This document shows positions 19,228-27,662 of a stretch of 64,000 bases of DNA, piece by piece. The notes under the pieces were generated by a model. That model had not been told where the DNA came from. It saw nothing but the letters and a program-made list of their open reading frames with translations, and made no database searches. The translations under genes were made by a program, and so were the position numbers. The stretch's first letter is position 1, and every line of letters begins with the position of its first letter. This DNA comes from Lysinibacillus sp. OF-1 (GTDB lineage: Bacteria; Bacillota; Bacilli; Bacillales_A; Planococcaceae): NCBI RefSeq assembly GCF_028356935.1, contig NZ_CP102798.1:3410001-3474000 (forward strand), read 5' to 3'.

Positions 19228-20976
19228 TTACAATTCATACGTAATTTCTCTAGCTTTGCTATAATCCTGCCAAACTTTTTTATATGAAGGGCATTCTTCT
19301 AGCATATCTTGATGTGTTCCACACGCTTGAATTGTTTCATTTTCGACAATGGCCACTCGATCACAATGCTTAATCATTCCAAGACGATGGGCAATGATAA
19401 TAACCGTTTTACCTATACAAAGCTCAGCAATGGCCTGATCAATTTCGGCTTGATTTTCTGGGTCGGCTGCGGATGTGGCTTCATCCAATATTAGTATAGG
19501 CGCATTTTTTAAAATGGCACGTGCAATCGCAATACGCTGCTTTTCACCACCAGAAAATCTAATGCCAAAGCTCCCTACCTTCGTATCATAACCATCTGGT
19601 AATGAAATGATAAAATCATCAATTTGGGCCTTTTTTGCTGCTTCTCTTACTTCATCAAGTGTGGCGCTAGAGCCCATAACAATATTTTCGAAAACGGTCC
19701 CACTCGTTAAAAATGTCTTTTGGAATACTATCGTTATATTTTTTAATAATTCCTCATACTCAATAGCCTTCACGTTTTGATGACCGATTAACACTTCCCC
19801 TTGTTGAACGTCATTAAAGCGTGAAATCAACTGGACAATTGTACTTTTCCCTGAACCTGAAGCACCGACAATAGCTATTTTTTCATTTTCAGCAATCGTT
19901 AGATTCACATTTTTTAAATGTTCTTTCTGCCCATCATAAGAGTAGTTAACATTTTTCAATTCAATAGTATAATTCTTTGGAAATGCTTGCCCTTGTTCAA
20001 AAACAGGTGTTTCTAAAAAAGTTACACATTTCTTTACAGCATTTAATACTTGTGCAAAGTTCATGCCTAATTCTTGTAGAGGGCGTAGTTCTGTTAAATA
20101 CAATGAACCTACAAATGCAAAAAGAATAAAGACACTTCCTGTTAAGCTACCATTTAAGAACCACATGCCACCTATGGGCACCATTAGCAATAAACCGCAC
20201 TCTATAATAATGATATAGCTCGCATATGGTGGGCCCATTTTCAAAGATATTTCTTTCCATGTCTTAAATTCATCATCTACAGCTTTAGCAAACTTTTGAA
20301 AAGATGAACTGCTCATGTTAAATGCCTTAATTAAACGCATGCCTTGAATATATTCGATAATGATTGCATTTAAATTAGCTATAGAACGTGCTGCACGATC
20401 CATCATTTGATTCGTACCACGAAACATGATGGCCATAACTGCTACTGCAATGATTAATGGAATAAACGAAATAAGCGCTAACGGTACATTTACCGTACAT
20501 AAATAGATAAAGACAGCTATTGGACCACTCATATAAAAGACGAGCTCTGGTAAATGATGGGCTAAAAATAATTCTAATTTTTCGATTTCTTCATTTAATA
20601 ATGTTTTAATTTCCCCTGTATTTCGTTCATTTAAAGAGCCTAATGGTACTTGTGCCATATGCTCTGTTACTTGACAACGCACTTTAAATAACGTTCGATA
20701 GGCTCCTTTATGCGAAAGAGTACCAGAAATAGCAAAGAGCCCAAATCGAACAATAATCGATGTAATCAAAAGTAATAAATTTTGAATTAATAAGGCTTCC
20801 GTTAAGGTATTGTGATAGACTTGCTCAATAATTTGATAAATAACGAAATAAGGTACAATTGTAGAAAGACCACTAATTAAAGAACATAAAACCGATAAAT
20901 ATAAATATTTTTTATCTTTTCCTGCCCAAGAAAGAAGCATGAAGATCGGATTTTTATTTTGTAGTGCTTTTTCCAT
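19228..20976 (-). CDS. ABC half-transporter, YbtP/IrtA-like (membrane domain fused to ATPase)
   Basis: This 582-residue partner of the neighbouring half-transporter has six predicted helices in residues 15-310, Walker A GASGSGKST, signature FSGGEKQR and Walker B ILILDEATSAADPENQ. The distinctive ATSAADPENQ stretch after Walker B, instead of the common ATSALD, recurs in the YbtP-type branch as far as I remember. A GGGAGGGG-type ribosome site lies upstream of the ATG. An 87-nt gap separates it from the next gene and holds a 20-bp palindrome. The likely role is uptake of the metal-loaded product across the cytoplasmic membrane. Confidence 0.9.
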   Translation of the reverse strand: MEKALQNKNPIFMLLSWAGKDKKYLYLSVLCSLISGLSTIVPYFVIYQIIEQVYHNTLTEALLIQNLLLLITSIIVRFGLFAISGTLSHKGAYRTLFKVRCQVTEHMAQVPLGSLNERNTGEIKTLLNEEIEKLELFLAHHLPELVFYMSGPIAVFIYLCTVNVPLALISFIPLIIAVAVMAIMFRGTNQMMDRAARSIANLNAIIIEYIQGMRLIKAFNMSSSSFQKFAKAVDDEFKTWKEISLKMGPPYASYIIIIECGLLLMVPIGGMWFLNGSLTGSVFILFAFVGSLYLTELRPLQELGMNFAQVLNAVKKCVTFLETPVFEQGQAFPKNYTIELKNVNYSYDGQKEHLKNVNLTIAENEKIAIVGASGSGKSTIVQLISRFNDVQQGEVLIGHQNVKAIEYEELLKNITIVFQKTFLTSGTVFENIVMGSSATLDEVREAAKKAQIDDFIISLPDGYDTKVGSFGIRFSGGEKQRIAIARAILKNAPILILDEATSAADPENQAEIDQAIAELCIGKTVIIIAHRLGMIKHCDRVAIVENETIQACGTHQDMLEECPSYKKVWQDYSKAREITYEL

Positions 20977-21041
20977 TGTTATTCAGCCCCTCCCTACACA
21001 ATCATCTGTGTAATTTCACATTGTACTTTACTCAGCAGCCG

Positions 21042-22511
21042 CTAACCTTGCTGTAGAGTGAAAGCATCAATTGTATACTGCTGATTTTCTTTATTCAGTA
21101 TATAATCGTCTTGCTTCTTTCCATCTTCAAAACGAAGAATACGATGACAGCAGGTCGCTATAAATTCCAGGTCATGTGTTATAACAAAAACAATTTTATT
21201 AGCCTCCGCTAAACTTTTTAAAATACTTGCCACCTTTTGCATACTGTCATAATCTAGTCCACTTGTCGGTTCATCAAATACTAAAATTTCCTTTTCACTT
21301 ATTAAACTAGCCGCTACTGCAAGCCTTTGTTTTTGTCCACCTGATAATGTATTAGGGTGTCGTTCTGTCAACTCTAATAAATCCATCTCCTCCAATACCT
21401 GTTGTACTAAATTTGAATCAGGATTTTTCACCCCAAAGACACATTCCTTTTCGACTGTTTCAGCAAATAACTGATAATTAACATCTTGCATCACCAGATA
21501 GGAGAGTTGTGCTTGTTTTTTCGAAGTTAGTTTTTGTTTATTAAAATAAATATTTCCAGATGTTATTTTATGTAGACCACATAGCGATCTAGCAAAGGTC
21601 GTTTTCCCTGCCCCATTATGTCCTGTGATGGCAATAATTTCGCCGCTTTTGGCTGCAAAGTGTATATTTTCCAGTATATTTCTCTTTTTATGTGAAATCG
21701 TAACATCCTTCACAACAAGTTCATGGACTTTATGTTTAGCAGGCTGCTGTCGATGTTGAAACTGTACATTGCTTAAATAAAGCGTGCGTAGCCCCAATTG
21801 TTCCAGCTGTTGATTCGAAAGCTGTAAAAATTCCTTTTGTGTATAAGTTGATACAATTTGTCCCTTATTTAACACAATGGCAGTATCAATTAAATCTCTT
21901 AAATAATAAAGTCGATGTTCAGATATAATAATCGTCTTACCTTGCCTTTTTAGTAAGGCAATCATCTCCTTTAATTCTTCAATAGCAGCCGCATCTAAAT
22001 TAGACGAAGGCTCATCTAGCACAAAAATATCTGGTGCAACAGCATAGACACTCGCAAAGGCAATCTTCTGCTTCTCACCACCTGATAAATGAAAAATATT
22101 ACGACGACGAAGCTTTTCTAAACGAAGTTCCAATGTAATCTCTTGCATTCTTTCTTCCATCATTTCTTTTGGATATGCCATGTTTTCCATTCCAAATACA
22201 ATCTCACTATCTGTATCAACGTTAAAAAACTGTGATCGTGGATTTTGAAAAACTGTCCCTACCTGTTCACTTAATTCATACATCTTTCTATTTTCTACAG
22301 GTAGATTATTTAACATCACTTGCCCTTTAAGTTGGCCGAAATAAAAATAAGGAATTAAACCGTTAATTGCTCTGATAATCGTTGTTTTCCCACAGCCACT
22401 TTTACCACATAATAAAATGCACTGTCCTCTTTTCACGTGAAAATTTATATTTTCGATACCTTCACTTTTCTCATCTGTATAATGGAATGAATATTGCTCG
22501 ATTTTCAACAT
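21042..22511 (-). CDS. ECF-type transporter, fused double ATPase (EcfA-EcfA')
   Basis: This 489-residue protein contains two complete ABC ATPase domains. The first (about 1-235) has GKSGCGKTT, LSGGEKQK and IFVLDEPSSNLD; the second (about 255-480) has GHNGAGKTT, LSGGQKQR and ILVFDEPTSGLD. Such fused pairs drive energy-coupling-factor importers. The ATG overlaps the end of the T-component gene (ATGTTGA), with GGAGG nine bases before it. With the T protein (22505-23227) and the S protein (23268-23876) it forms a complete ECF module at the head of the metallophore operon. Confidence 0.9.
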   Translation of the reverse strand: MLKIEQYSFHYTDEKSEGIENINFHVKRGQCILLCGKSGCGKTTIIRAINGLIPYFYFGQLKGQVMLNNLPVENRKMYELSEQVGTVFQNPRSQFFNVDTDSEIVFGMENMAYPKEMMEERMQEITLELRLEKLRRRNIFHLSGGEKQKIAFASVYAVAPDIFVLDEPSSNLDAAAIEELKEMIALLKRQGKTIIISEHRLYYLRDLIDTAIVLNKGQIVSTYTQKEFLQLSNQQLEQLGLRTLYLSNVQFQHRQQPAKHKVHELVVKDVTISHKKRNILENIHFAAKSGEIIAITGHNGAGKTTFARSLCGLHKITSGNIYFNKQKLTSKKQAQLSYLVMQDVNYQLFAETVEKECVFGVKNPDSNLVQQVLEEMDLLELTERHPNTLSGGQKQRLAVAASLISEKEILVFDEPTSGLDYDSMQKVASILKSLAEANKIVFVITHDLEFIATCCHRILRFEDGKKQDDYILNKENQQYTIDAFTLQQG

Positions 22512-23227
22512 ATGAACAGCCCTCCAAATACAAAAAACGTCAATACAAAAACGACAATACTATCGCTTAGTTGAAAATGTACATGTTGAAAGCAAGAGCG
22601 CTCTTTCGGGTTTTCAATTCCCCTCGCTATACTTGCAGCAGATAATTCATCAGCAATTTTGGATGCTGCCATCATTAAAGGAACATATATGCATTCAACC
22701 GTTTGCATAGGTTTTGTTAGAAAGCCTATGATGGAGGGAGAAATGCCCCTTAATTTCATCGCATCCTTTATATAGCGCCAATCTTCCCCAATCATAGGAA
22801 AATAGCGTAACATGACGGCTAATGGAATAATTACTTTTTTTGAAAGTCGTAGTTTTCCTAAGGCCGTCATAAATTCATTGATTTTGGTAGTCCCAACTAG
22901 TAACCCTCCCATGACAACACATGGAAAAATTTTTCTAATAAACATAGCAAACGAGACAAACATTAGCTCCCATGTACCAGATAAAAATCTTTCACTTATA
23001 AAGTGAATACCTAGAATAAATCCATATCCTAGCATCATTTTTATTGAAAATGACAACATACCCATCAATAGACAAAGACTAAATATGATGACCATTAATA
23101 GCAGTTCGTATTGAAAAGAAGGTGACAAAAACACCGCAACATTCACTAACAGTAGCAGGTATATTTTTGTTCTTGGATCAAGCTTGACGGTGGAAACTTG
23201 CATATGCACATTGCTCTGCTCATACAT
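22505..23227 (-). CDS. ECF transporter T component (CbiQ/EcfT family)
   Basis: A 240-residue membrane protein with about five hydrophobic segments and the two cytoplasmic Arg-Gly motifs typical of T components (MKLRGISPS near residue 168 and SIARGIENP near 207), which couple the ATPases to the substrate-binding S protein. It starts 40 nt after the S gene and overlaps the ATPase gene, so all three are probably made together. Family assignment is secure; the transported substrate is not defined by this subunit. Confidence 0.88.
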   Translation of the reverse strand: MYEQSNVHMQVSTVKLDPRTKIYLLLLVNVAVFLSPSFQYELLLMVIIFSLCLLMGMLSFSIKMMLGYGFILGIHFISERFLSGTWELMFVSFAMFIRKIFPCVVMGGLLVGTTKINEFMTALGKLRLSKKVIIPLAVMLRYFPMIGEDWRYIKDAMKLRGISPSIIGFLTKPMQTVECIYVPLMMAASKIADELSAASIARGIENPKERSCFQHVHFQLSDSIVVFVLTFFVFGGLFIC

Positions 23228-23267
23228 ATAAATCTTCTCCCTTAATCTTAAAGTTTCACCACTCTAG

Positions 23268-23876
23268 CTATGCCAGTACCCCAGATTTCTCAAACTGTTT
23301 TTTCAATAATTTTTTCCCTAAAAAACCACTAATGAGTGCGCAGAGCATTGTACCAATAATCATTGCTGGTAGCATCCAGTTTTGGGCCGTTGTTAGCATC
23401 GTATCCATATAAGCTTGTTCTGTTCCTTGACCTACTAAATACTCCTTATATGCTTGTTGATTGAACCATAGCATTATGTAAGACCCCATAGGATGAAGTG
23501 AAAAAACAATATAACTCATCATATTAATCGTATTATTTTTATACTTGCCGATTGATGCAATGAATTCGCCTAGCAAAGCTAGTACTATACATGCTAATGA
23601 CCATAACCAGTACATTCCTGTTACGAACGTAATAATCGCTATCAATATCCCCAAAATTAGTATTGGGCCAAATTTCGGTACTTTCGCTAGCATTAATAAA
23701 TAAATAGGGCCCGTTAATAGGGCTGCACCCGCTGGCATTAAAAAAGTCAATACAGGGTTGGGTGCGAAAAAGGCTGACCCAATCATCATAAATATAAAGA
23801 AAAGCGCTGAGAAAATACCGACTGTTATTAAATCTTTCATCGTAAGCGTTTTTTGTTGCATCGTTTGTGTATACAT
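23268..23876 (-). CDS. ECF transporter S component, MptD/Trep_Strep-like membrane protein
   Basis: About 202 residues from the ATG at 23876. The open frame extends to 23990, but that part crosses the promoter and Fur box, so the shorter start is preferred; AAAGGGA lies upstream at a somewhat long distance. It has five or six hydrophobic segments and no ATPase motifs. The sequence looks like the MptD/Trep_Strep family of S components often found with CbiQ- and CbiO-like genes. First gene of the Fur-controlled operon. Its ligand is unknown; uptake of the metal-chelate or of a metal complex is inferred from context. Confidence 0.82.
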   Translation of the reverse strand: MYTQTMQQKTLTMKDLITVGIFSALFFIFMMIGSAFFAPNPVLTFLMPAGAALLTGPIYLLMLAKVPKFGPILILGILIAIITFVTGMYWLWSLACIVLALLGEFIASIGKYKNNTINMMSYIVFSLHPMGSYIMLWFNQQAYKEYLVGQGTEQAYMDTMLTTAQNWMLPAMIIGTMLCALISGFLGKKLLKKQFEKSGVLA

Positions 23877-23930
23877 ATTTACATCACAATCCCTTTCTAT
23901 TGTAATTTTTACTATAATTAGCACCTTTAA

Positions 23931-23960
23931 TTGATAACGATTATCATTATCTATTATAAT
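23931..23960. promoter_or_regulatory. Fur box overlapping a divergent promoter
   Basis: The 19 bases at 23933-23951 (GATAACGATTATCATTATC) match the classical Fur box GATAATGATAATCATTATC at 17 of 19 positions. The site overlaps a plus-strand promoter for the AraC-type gene (TTGATA at 23931-23936, 18-bp spacer, TATAAT at 23955-23960). It lies about 57 bp upstream of the first minus-strand gene, whose -10 may be TATAGT at 23911-23916. Repression of both directions by iron-loaded Fur is the expected result. Confidence 0.85.
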
Positions 23961-24046
23961 GAATAACAGTACATAAAAATATGCCCACACTGTGTTTACG
24001 TCTAATCAAGGAAAAGGAATGTCTAATTGAGGGAAGGGGAAAGCAA

Positions 24047-25006
24047 ATGACTTTACAACATTTTGAACCTCTATTATTAAAAAATGGATTTTCACAAGAT
24101 GATCAGAAGAGTAAATATAACGCCATAGGAACTACTTTCACAATTGATCCAGCTTTAGGTAACGGGTATTATTGGATATATCATGCCAAAGATATGTTTT
24201 CTATTCTTATTCATGATTTTTATTTTTTTGAGGATCATCGATTAGAATTAACGATGCCTGAGCTACTAACAATCACATACTACGAATCTATTTCAGGCGA
24301 GGAGCTTCATCCTTATCAACCATTAAAGTCTGGCTATATAAGAAGCTATTGGAGCAAAGGTGAAAAATATAGTGCTATTATTCATAAAAATATTCCAGTA
24401 CAATCAATTGGCATTGAGTTTACTGCTACATTTTGTGATCAATTTTTAGCATATAAATATGGTGAAAAATATGTGAATCCACGACAAGCGTTAACAACAT
24501 TAAAAGCGACATCTACTTTTTCAGAGATGGTTATTCTCCTTCGACAAATAGCTGCTTATCGAGGTTCCGACCTAACTTCTGCCCTTTTTTATGAAGGAAA
24601 AGTATATGAAGCATTGGCTCTCATTATGGAACGAGCCCTTTCTGATAAAACATGTCATTGCTCACAAATTTCTAAAGAAGATATTCACCATATTGAGCAT
24701 GTAGCCGCTCATATCGAAAATTACTATACGCTTCAACTAACATTAGATCATTTAACGAAAATTTCATGTATGGGTGCTACAAAATTAAAAAAGCTATTTA
24801 AAGAAGTGTATCATTGTACAATTACTGAATATATCCAAAAGCAACGAGTCCATCAGGCTGAGAAACTACTAGCTCATACAGAGCTTCCTATTAATGAGAT
24901 TGCTCGGAAAGTAGGCTATCAAAGTGCCGGAAGGTTTTCAGAACTATTTAAACGTTATCTAGACCTCACACCTAAAGAATATAGACAGCAATTATCGAAA
25001 GGCTAA
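24047..25006 (+). CDS. AraC-family transcriptional regulator, PchR/YbtA-like
   Basis: About 319 residues from the ATG at 24047, chosen for the GAAGGGGAAAG ribosome site; the open frame starts at 23981. The C-terminal 100 residues form the double helix-turn-helix of AraC proteins (LDHLTKISCMGATKLKKLFKEV-type first helix pair and the INEIARKVGYQSAGRFSELFKR-type second one). The N-terminal part resembles the PchR group that senses the ferric siderophore. Divergent from the transport/NRPS operon and sharing its Fur-box promoter region, it probably activates that operon when the iron-loaded product is taken up. The phosphopantetheinyl transferase gene follows at once. Confidence 0.9.
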   Translation: MTLQHFEPLLLKNGFSQDDQKSKYNAIGTTFTIDPALGNGYYWIYHAKDMFSILIHDFYFFEDHRLELTMPELLTITYYESISGEELHPYQPLKSGYIRSYWSKGEKYSAIIHKNIPVQSIGIEFTATFCDQFLAYKYGEKYVNPRQALTTLKATSTFSEMVILLRQIAAYRGSDLTSALFYEGKVYEALALIMERALSDKTCHCSQISKEDIHHIEHVAAHIENYYTLQLTLDHLTKISCMGATKLKKLFKEVYHCTITEYIQKQRVHQAEKLLAHTELPINEIARKVGYQSAGRFSELFKRYLDLTPKEYRQQLSKG

Positions 25007-25026
25007 ACGAATAGGAGGGTATAATT

Positions 25027-25731
25027 ATTATAAAACTGGCTTTACTTTCAATTACAGATGTACACTTTGACATGTACCATTCGAAACTTACAGCTTTTAT
25101 TTCCAATGAGAAAAAAAATAGACTTCAAAAATTTCACTATAAAGAAGACTACAAGCGAGGGCTATTAGGGGATATATTAGCTAGATATTTAATTTCAACA
25201 AATTTTAATATAGCCCCCTGTACTATTGAATTTGCTAATAATTCGTATGGCAAACCTTTTATTAAAAATTTACCAAATGCCTTTTTCAATGTTTCTCATT
25301 CAGGAAATTATGTTTTTTGTGGTGTCAGTAATACAGAAATTGGCGTTGACATTGAAAAGCATCATTTATTGGATCTCAATCTTGCCCAGCATATATTCTC
25401 CTCTGAGGAATATAAGGATCTCATCACGTTATCGGACAAGGATCAATTAGATTATTTTTTTAAGCTTTGGACATTAAAGGAAGCCTACATCAAATACTTA
25501 GGCATTGGCTTATCAACGCCACTTCAATCTTTTTCTTTTAAAATAATGGATGGCACTATTCATTTCCATGGTAACCATTGTGACATTCTTTCTTTTTTAT
25601 CCACCCATCTCGAAGGACAATATTCGCTTGCTTGCTGCTCTACTGAAGCTATTGAAGCAAATGCTATTGAATTATTATCTTTACAGACTATCATCACCTC
25701 TTTCAACAATAAGATGGTTTATGAATCTTGA
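25027..25731 (+). CDS. Sfp-type 4'-phosphopantetheinyl transferase, probable non-AUG start
   Basis: The Sfp family motifs are clear: FNVSHSG, GVDIE (Mg-binding Asp and Glu) and KLWTLKEAYIKYLG. The enzyme moves phosphopantetheine from coenzyme A to the Ser of carrier domains, here those of the adjacent NRPSs. The first ATG (25072) would cut off about 15 residues that align with the beginning of Sfp. The frame continues upstream as IKLALLSITDVHFD to a strong AGGAGGG site at 25013-25019. Between site and homology there is no ATG, GTG or TTG, only ATT (25024, 25027), ATA (25021, 25030) and CTG (25036). ATT at 25027 has the best spacing (8 nt) and is used here; 25072 is the conservative alternative. 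Confidence 0.88.
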   Translation: MIKLALLSITDVHFDMYHSKLTAFISNEKKNRLQKFHYKEDYKRGLLGDILARYLISTNFNIAPCTIEFANNSYGKPFIKNLPNAFFNVSHSGNYVFCGVSNTEIGVDIEKHHLLDLNLAQHIFSSEEYKDLITLSDKDQLDYFFKLWTLKEAYIKYLGIGLSTPLQSFSFKIMDGTIHFHGNHCDILSFLSTHLEGQYSLACCSTEAIEANAIELLSLQTIITSFNNKMVYES

Positions 25732-25734
25732 ATG

Positions 25735-25770
25735 CAATCCGTGGGGGCTTTCATCTCCCACGGATTAATT
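25735..25770 (+). terminator. Hairpin after the phosphopantetheinyl transferase gene
   Basis: AATCCGTGGG (25737-25746) and CCCACGGATT (25758-25767) form a 10-bp stem with an 11-nt loop just after the stop. Only a weak T-rich tail follows, so it may be a weak or factor-assisted terminator. Confidence 0.6.
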
Positions 25771-25808
25771 GCTTTCACCAATCGGACTTGTACAGGTTCT
25801 AACCAACG

Positions 25809-25843
25809 CAAAAAACCTCCTAACAATAATTTGTTAGGAGGTA
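25809..25843 (-). terminator. Terminator of the cytolysin gene
   Basis: On the minus strand CCTCCTAACAA and TTGTTAGGAGG form an 11-bp stem around a 4-nt loop, followed by six T. It lies about 58 nt past the cytolysin stop. It closely resembles the ysdC terminator at 27593-27626. Confidence 0.85.
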
Positions 25844-25900
25844 AAACGCTATTATCGAAATTGAATATCATTTTTCACATCATTATGATGAATTTTGATG

Positions 25901-27421
25901 TTAATTAATACTACCTGTTGGGTATAATGTCGTTCCTCCAATGGAGACTTTGATTTCATTAGACATTGGAACATTATATTCATCAATAACCGTTCTCCAC
26001 CATTCCCAGGCAAGACCTGTACACTCTCTTGCATAAATTCTTATATTTTTTGAATTAGCAGGAAGTGGTATTACTGTAGAGAAATGAGCTGTTTTGTCCT
26101 TCCAATTTCCATCCCAAGTTTTATGGGTTAATACTTCATTTCCATTTTCATCATAGGAAAATTCGTCCCAGGCTACTTCAAATTGAGCAACATATGCACC
26201 ATAATGATCAAGGATGATCTTTCCTTTAGAATATTCTGTAGATGTCGTCTCAATATAATCTGTATTATTATGAACAGCAGCAATTGAATGATCCTTTAAG
26301 AAAACACTTGTATACGAAATTGGATATGCTGGATTTTTAAGACTAAATTCTGCATTATCTTTAATTATTCCTCGAATATCATTAAAGTCCTTTGAGACAA
26401 TTTGATTATGCTTTTGTGAATCTCCTCCTAATACTACAGCCGTAAAGGAGCTTTCTTCAAAAATATCCTTGTACTGTGCACTAGTTTCTACATTCGTATT
26501 GACATTCTTCAGTAAGGCTTTAAAAGCAGCTTGTACATCCTTGCTCTTAGAGCTTGTTTCTAATTTCACATAAATTGTTCTACCATAAGCTACATTTGAT
26601 ACCATAACGGGAGGAGCATCATTACTTACCCCTTTACGCGTTAATTCTTCAAAATGGACACTATCATCAAAAAGGTCTGATGGATTGTTAGGTAGTTCAG
26701 CACTTACGGTATAAAATATTTGTTTGTATGCTGCAACCATCACTTTTTTCTCGCCGTTCGCAATCGCATTAAAGTCAATCCCTAGTGAATTGTCAAGAAC
26801 TTGAGCGTTGACATTCAGAGCACTCGCTATTTGAGATTTGCTATAAACCATAGATTCAGAATATTGTAGTCTTGCAGGTAAAGTATGTGTTGTGGAATAT
26901 TTCTCACTCCAAGTAGATACTAACTCATCTACTGCACCAGACACATTACCATATGTTGGATTATCCACCGTTATAGTATTTTCCCTTTTCATGCCAGGTA
27001 AATCAATGCTAATATTTAGGGGTTTTCTTTTAGCTACCAATAAACTAGGTTGATTGTCTACAAAAGCTCGGTTTGCAAGTTGTAATGCTCCTGGATATGT
27101 ACGATTCGCCATAGAATCAATAATTGAAATATCCACCGGTGAAGTTGTAAGTGATTTTTTATTACGTTCAACCACTATAAATTTATTATTTGAGTTAATA
27201 CCTTCTTTTGGAACAAAGCTATCAACCTTGTCACCATTCACTGCTAATACTTCCTTGTTATTGTAGTTCAAGTTTGCTATACCTGTATCAATGTCAGATA
27301 TGCTTTTTTCACTAGATGTATTCATATCAAGTGTTTCAGCAAAAGAAATACTAGGATAATTTATGATACATAAACTAAGAGATAAACATAATAAAAACTT
27401 GATTACTTTTTGAATTACCAA
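25901..27421 (-). CDS. Cholesterol-dependent cytolysin (sphaericolysin-like), secreted pore-forming toxin
   Basis: A 506-residue protein with a typical signal peptide (charged start, hydrophobic core, probable cleavage after SISFA at about residue 28). It binds cholesterol-rich membranes, oligomerizes and inserts a large beta-barrel pore. The diagnostic undecapeptide is present in canonical form, [11 protein letters not shown] (residues 466-476), and the Thr-Leu pair of the cholesterol-recognition loop is at 498-499. Length and motifs fit thiol-activated cytolysins; the species context and my memory of the sequence point to sphaericolysin. No truncation is seen. The start is TTG at 27421 with AAGGAG about nine bases upstream. 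It is transcribed alone, convergent with the phosphopantetheinyl transferase gene. Confidence 0.96.
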   Translation of the reverse strand: MVIQKVIKFLLCLSLSLCIINYPSISFAETLDMNTSSEKSISDIDTGIANLNYNNKEVLAVNGDKVDSFVPKEGINSNNKFIVVERNKKSLTTSPVDISIIDSMANRTYPGALQLANRAFVDNQPSLLVAKRKPLNISIDLPGMKRENTITVDNPTYGNVSGAVDELVSTWSEKYSTTHTLPARLQYSESMVYSKSQIASALNVNAQVLDNSLGIDFNAIANGEKKVMVAAYKQIFYTVSAELPNNPSDLFDDSVHFEELTRKGVSNDAPPVMVSNVAYGRTIYVKLETSSKSKDVQAAFKALLKNVNTNVETSAQYKDIFEESSFTAVVLGGDSQKHNQIVSKDFNDIRGIIKDNAEFSLKNPAYPISYTSVFLKDHSIAAVHNNTDYIETTSTEYSKGKIILDHYGAYVAQFEVAWDEFSYDENGNEVLTHKTWDGNWKDKTAHFSTVIPLPANSKNIRIYARECTGLAWEWWRTVIDEYNVPMSNEIKVSIGGTTLYPTGSIN

Positions 27422-27445
27422 ATAAATCCACTCCTTTTATAGGAA

Positions 27446-27472
27446 ATTATACCATACAAAATTAATTTTCAA
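27446..27472 (-). promoter_or_regulatory. Probable promoter of the cytolysin gene
   Basis: The minus strand shows an extended -10 (TGGTATAAT, hexamer at 27446-27451) about 25 bp before the start codon. A TTGAAA -35-like hexamer lies 15 bp upstream. The extended -10 may compensate for the short spacer. In the rest of 27473-27590 I see only AT-rich sequence. Confidence 0.6.
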
Positions 27473-27592
27473 AAATAGTATTTTGGTTTCATTTTCAACT
27501 TGCTATCTAGTATGTACTAATGACTATTGTGTAATATTTGCTATGATATCCTAACTATTCCCTCTTAAGTAAGCTATATTGGTTTAAGCAAC

Positions 27593-27626
27593 GAAAAAAG
27601 CCTCCTAACATTGTCGTTAGAAGGCA
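27593..27626 (-). terminator. Terminator of ysdC
   Basis: GCCTTCTAAC and GTTAGGAGGC (minus strand) pair around a 6-nt loop, followed by TTTTTT. It marks the end of the conserved core block next to the cytolysin gene. Confidence 0.85.
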
Positions 27627-27662
27627 AAACTATGGGAATTCTATTTAGTTCTTATCATTCAA

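Noticed and set aside
17407..20976. Half-transporters as multidrug or bacteriocin exporters
   Set aside because: Not excluded by sequence alone, but the pairing, position and Fur-controlled operon favour the YbtPQ/IrtAB uptake role.
25901..27421. Possible Bin or Mtx mosquitocidal toxin gene
   Set aside because: The undecapeptide and overall pattern are those of cholesterol-dependent cytolysins, not Bin/Mtx proteins.
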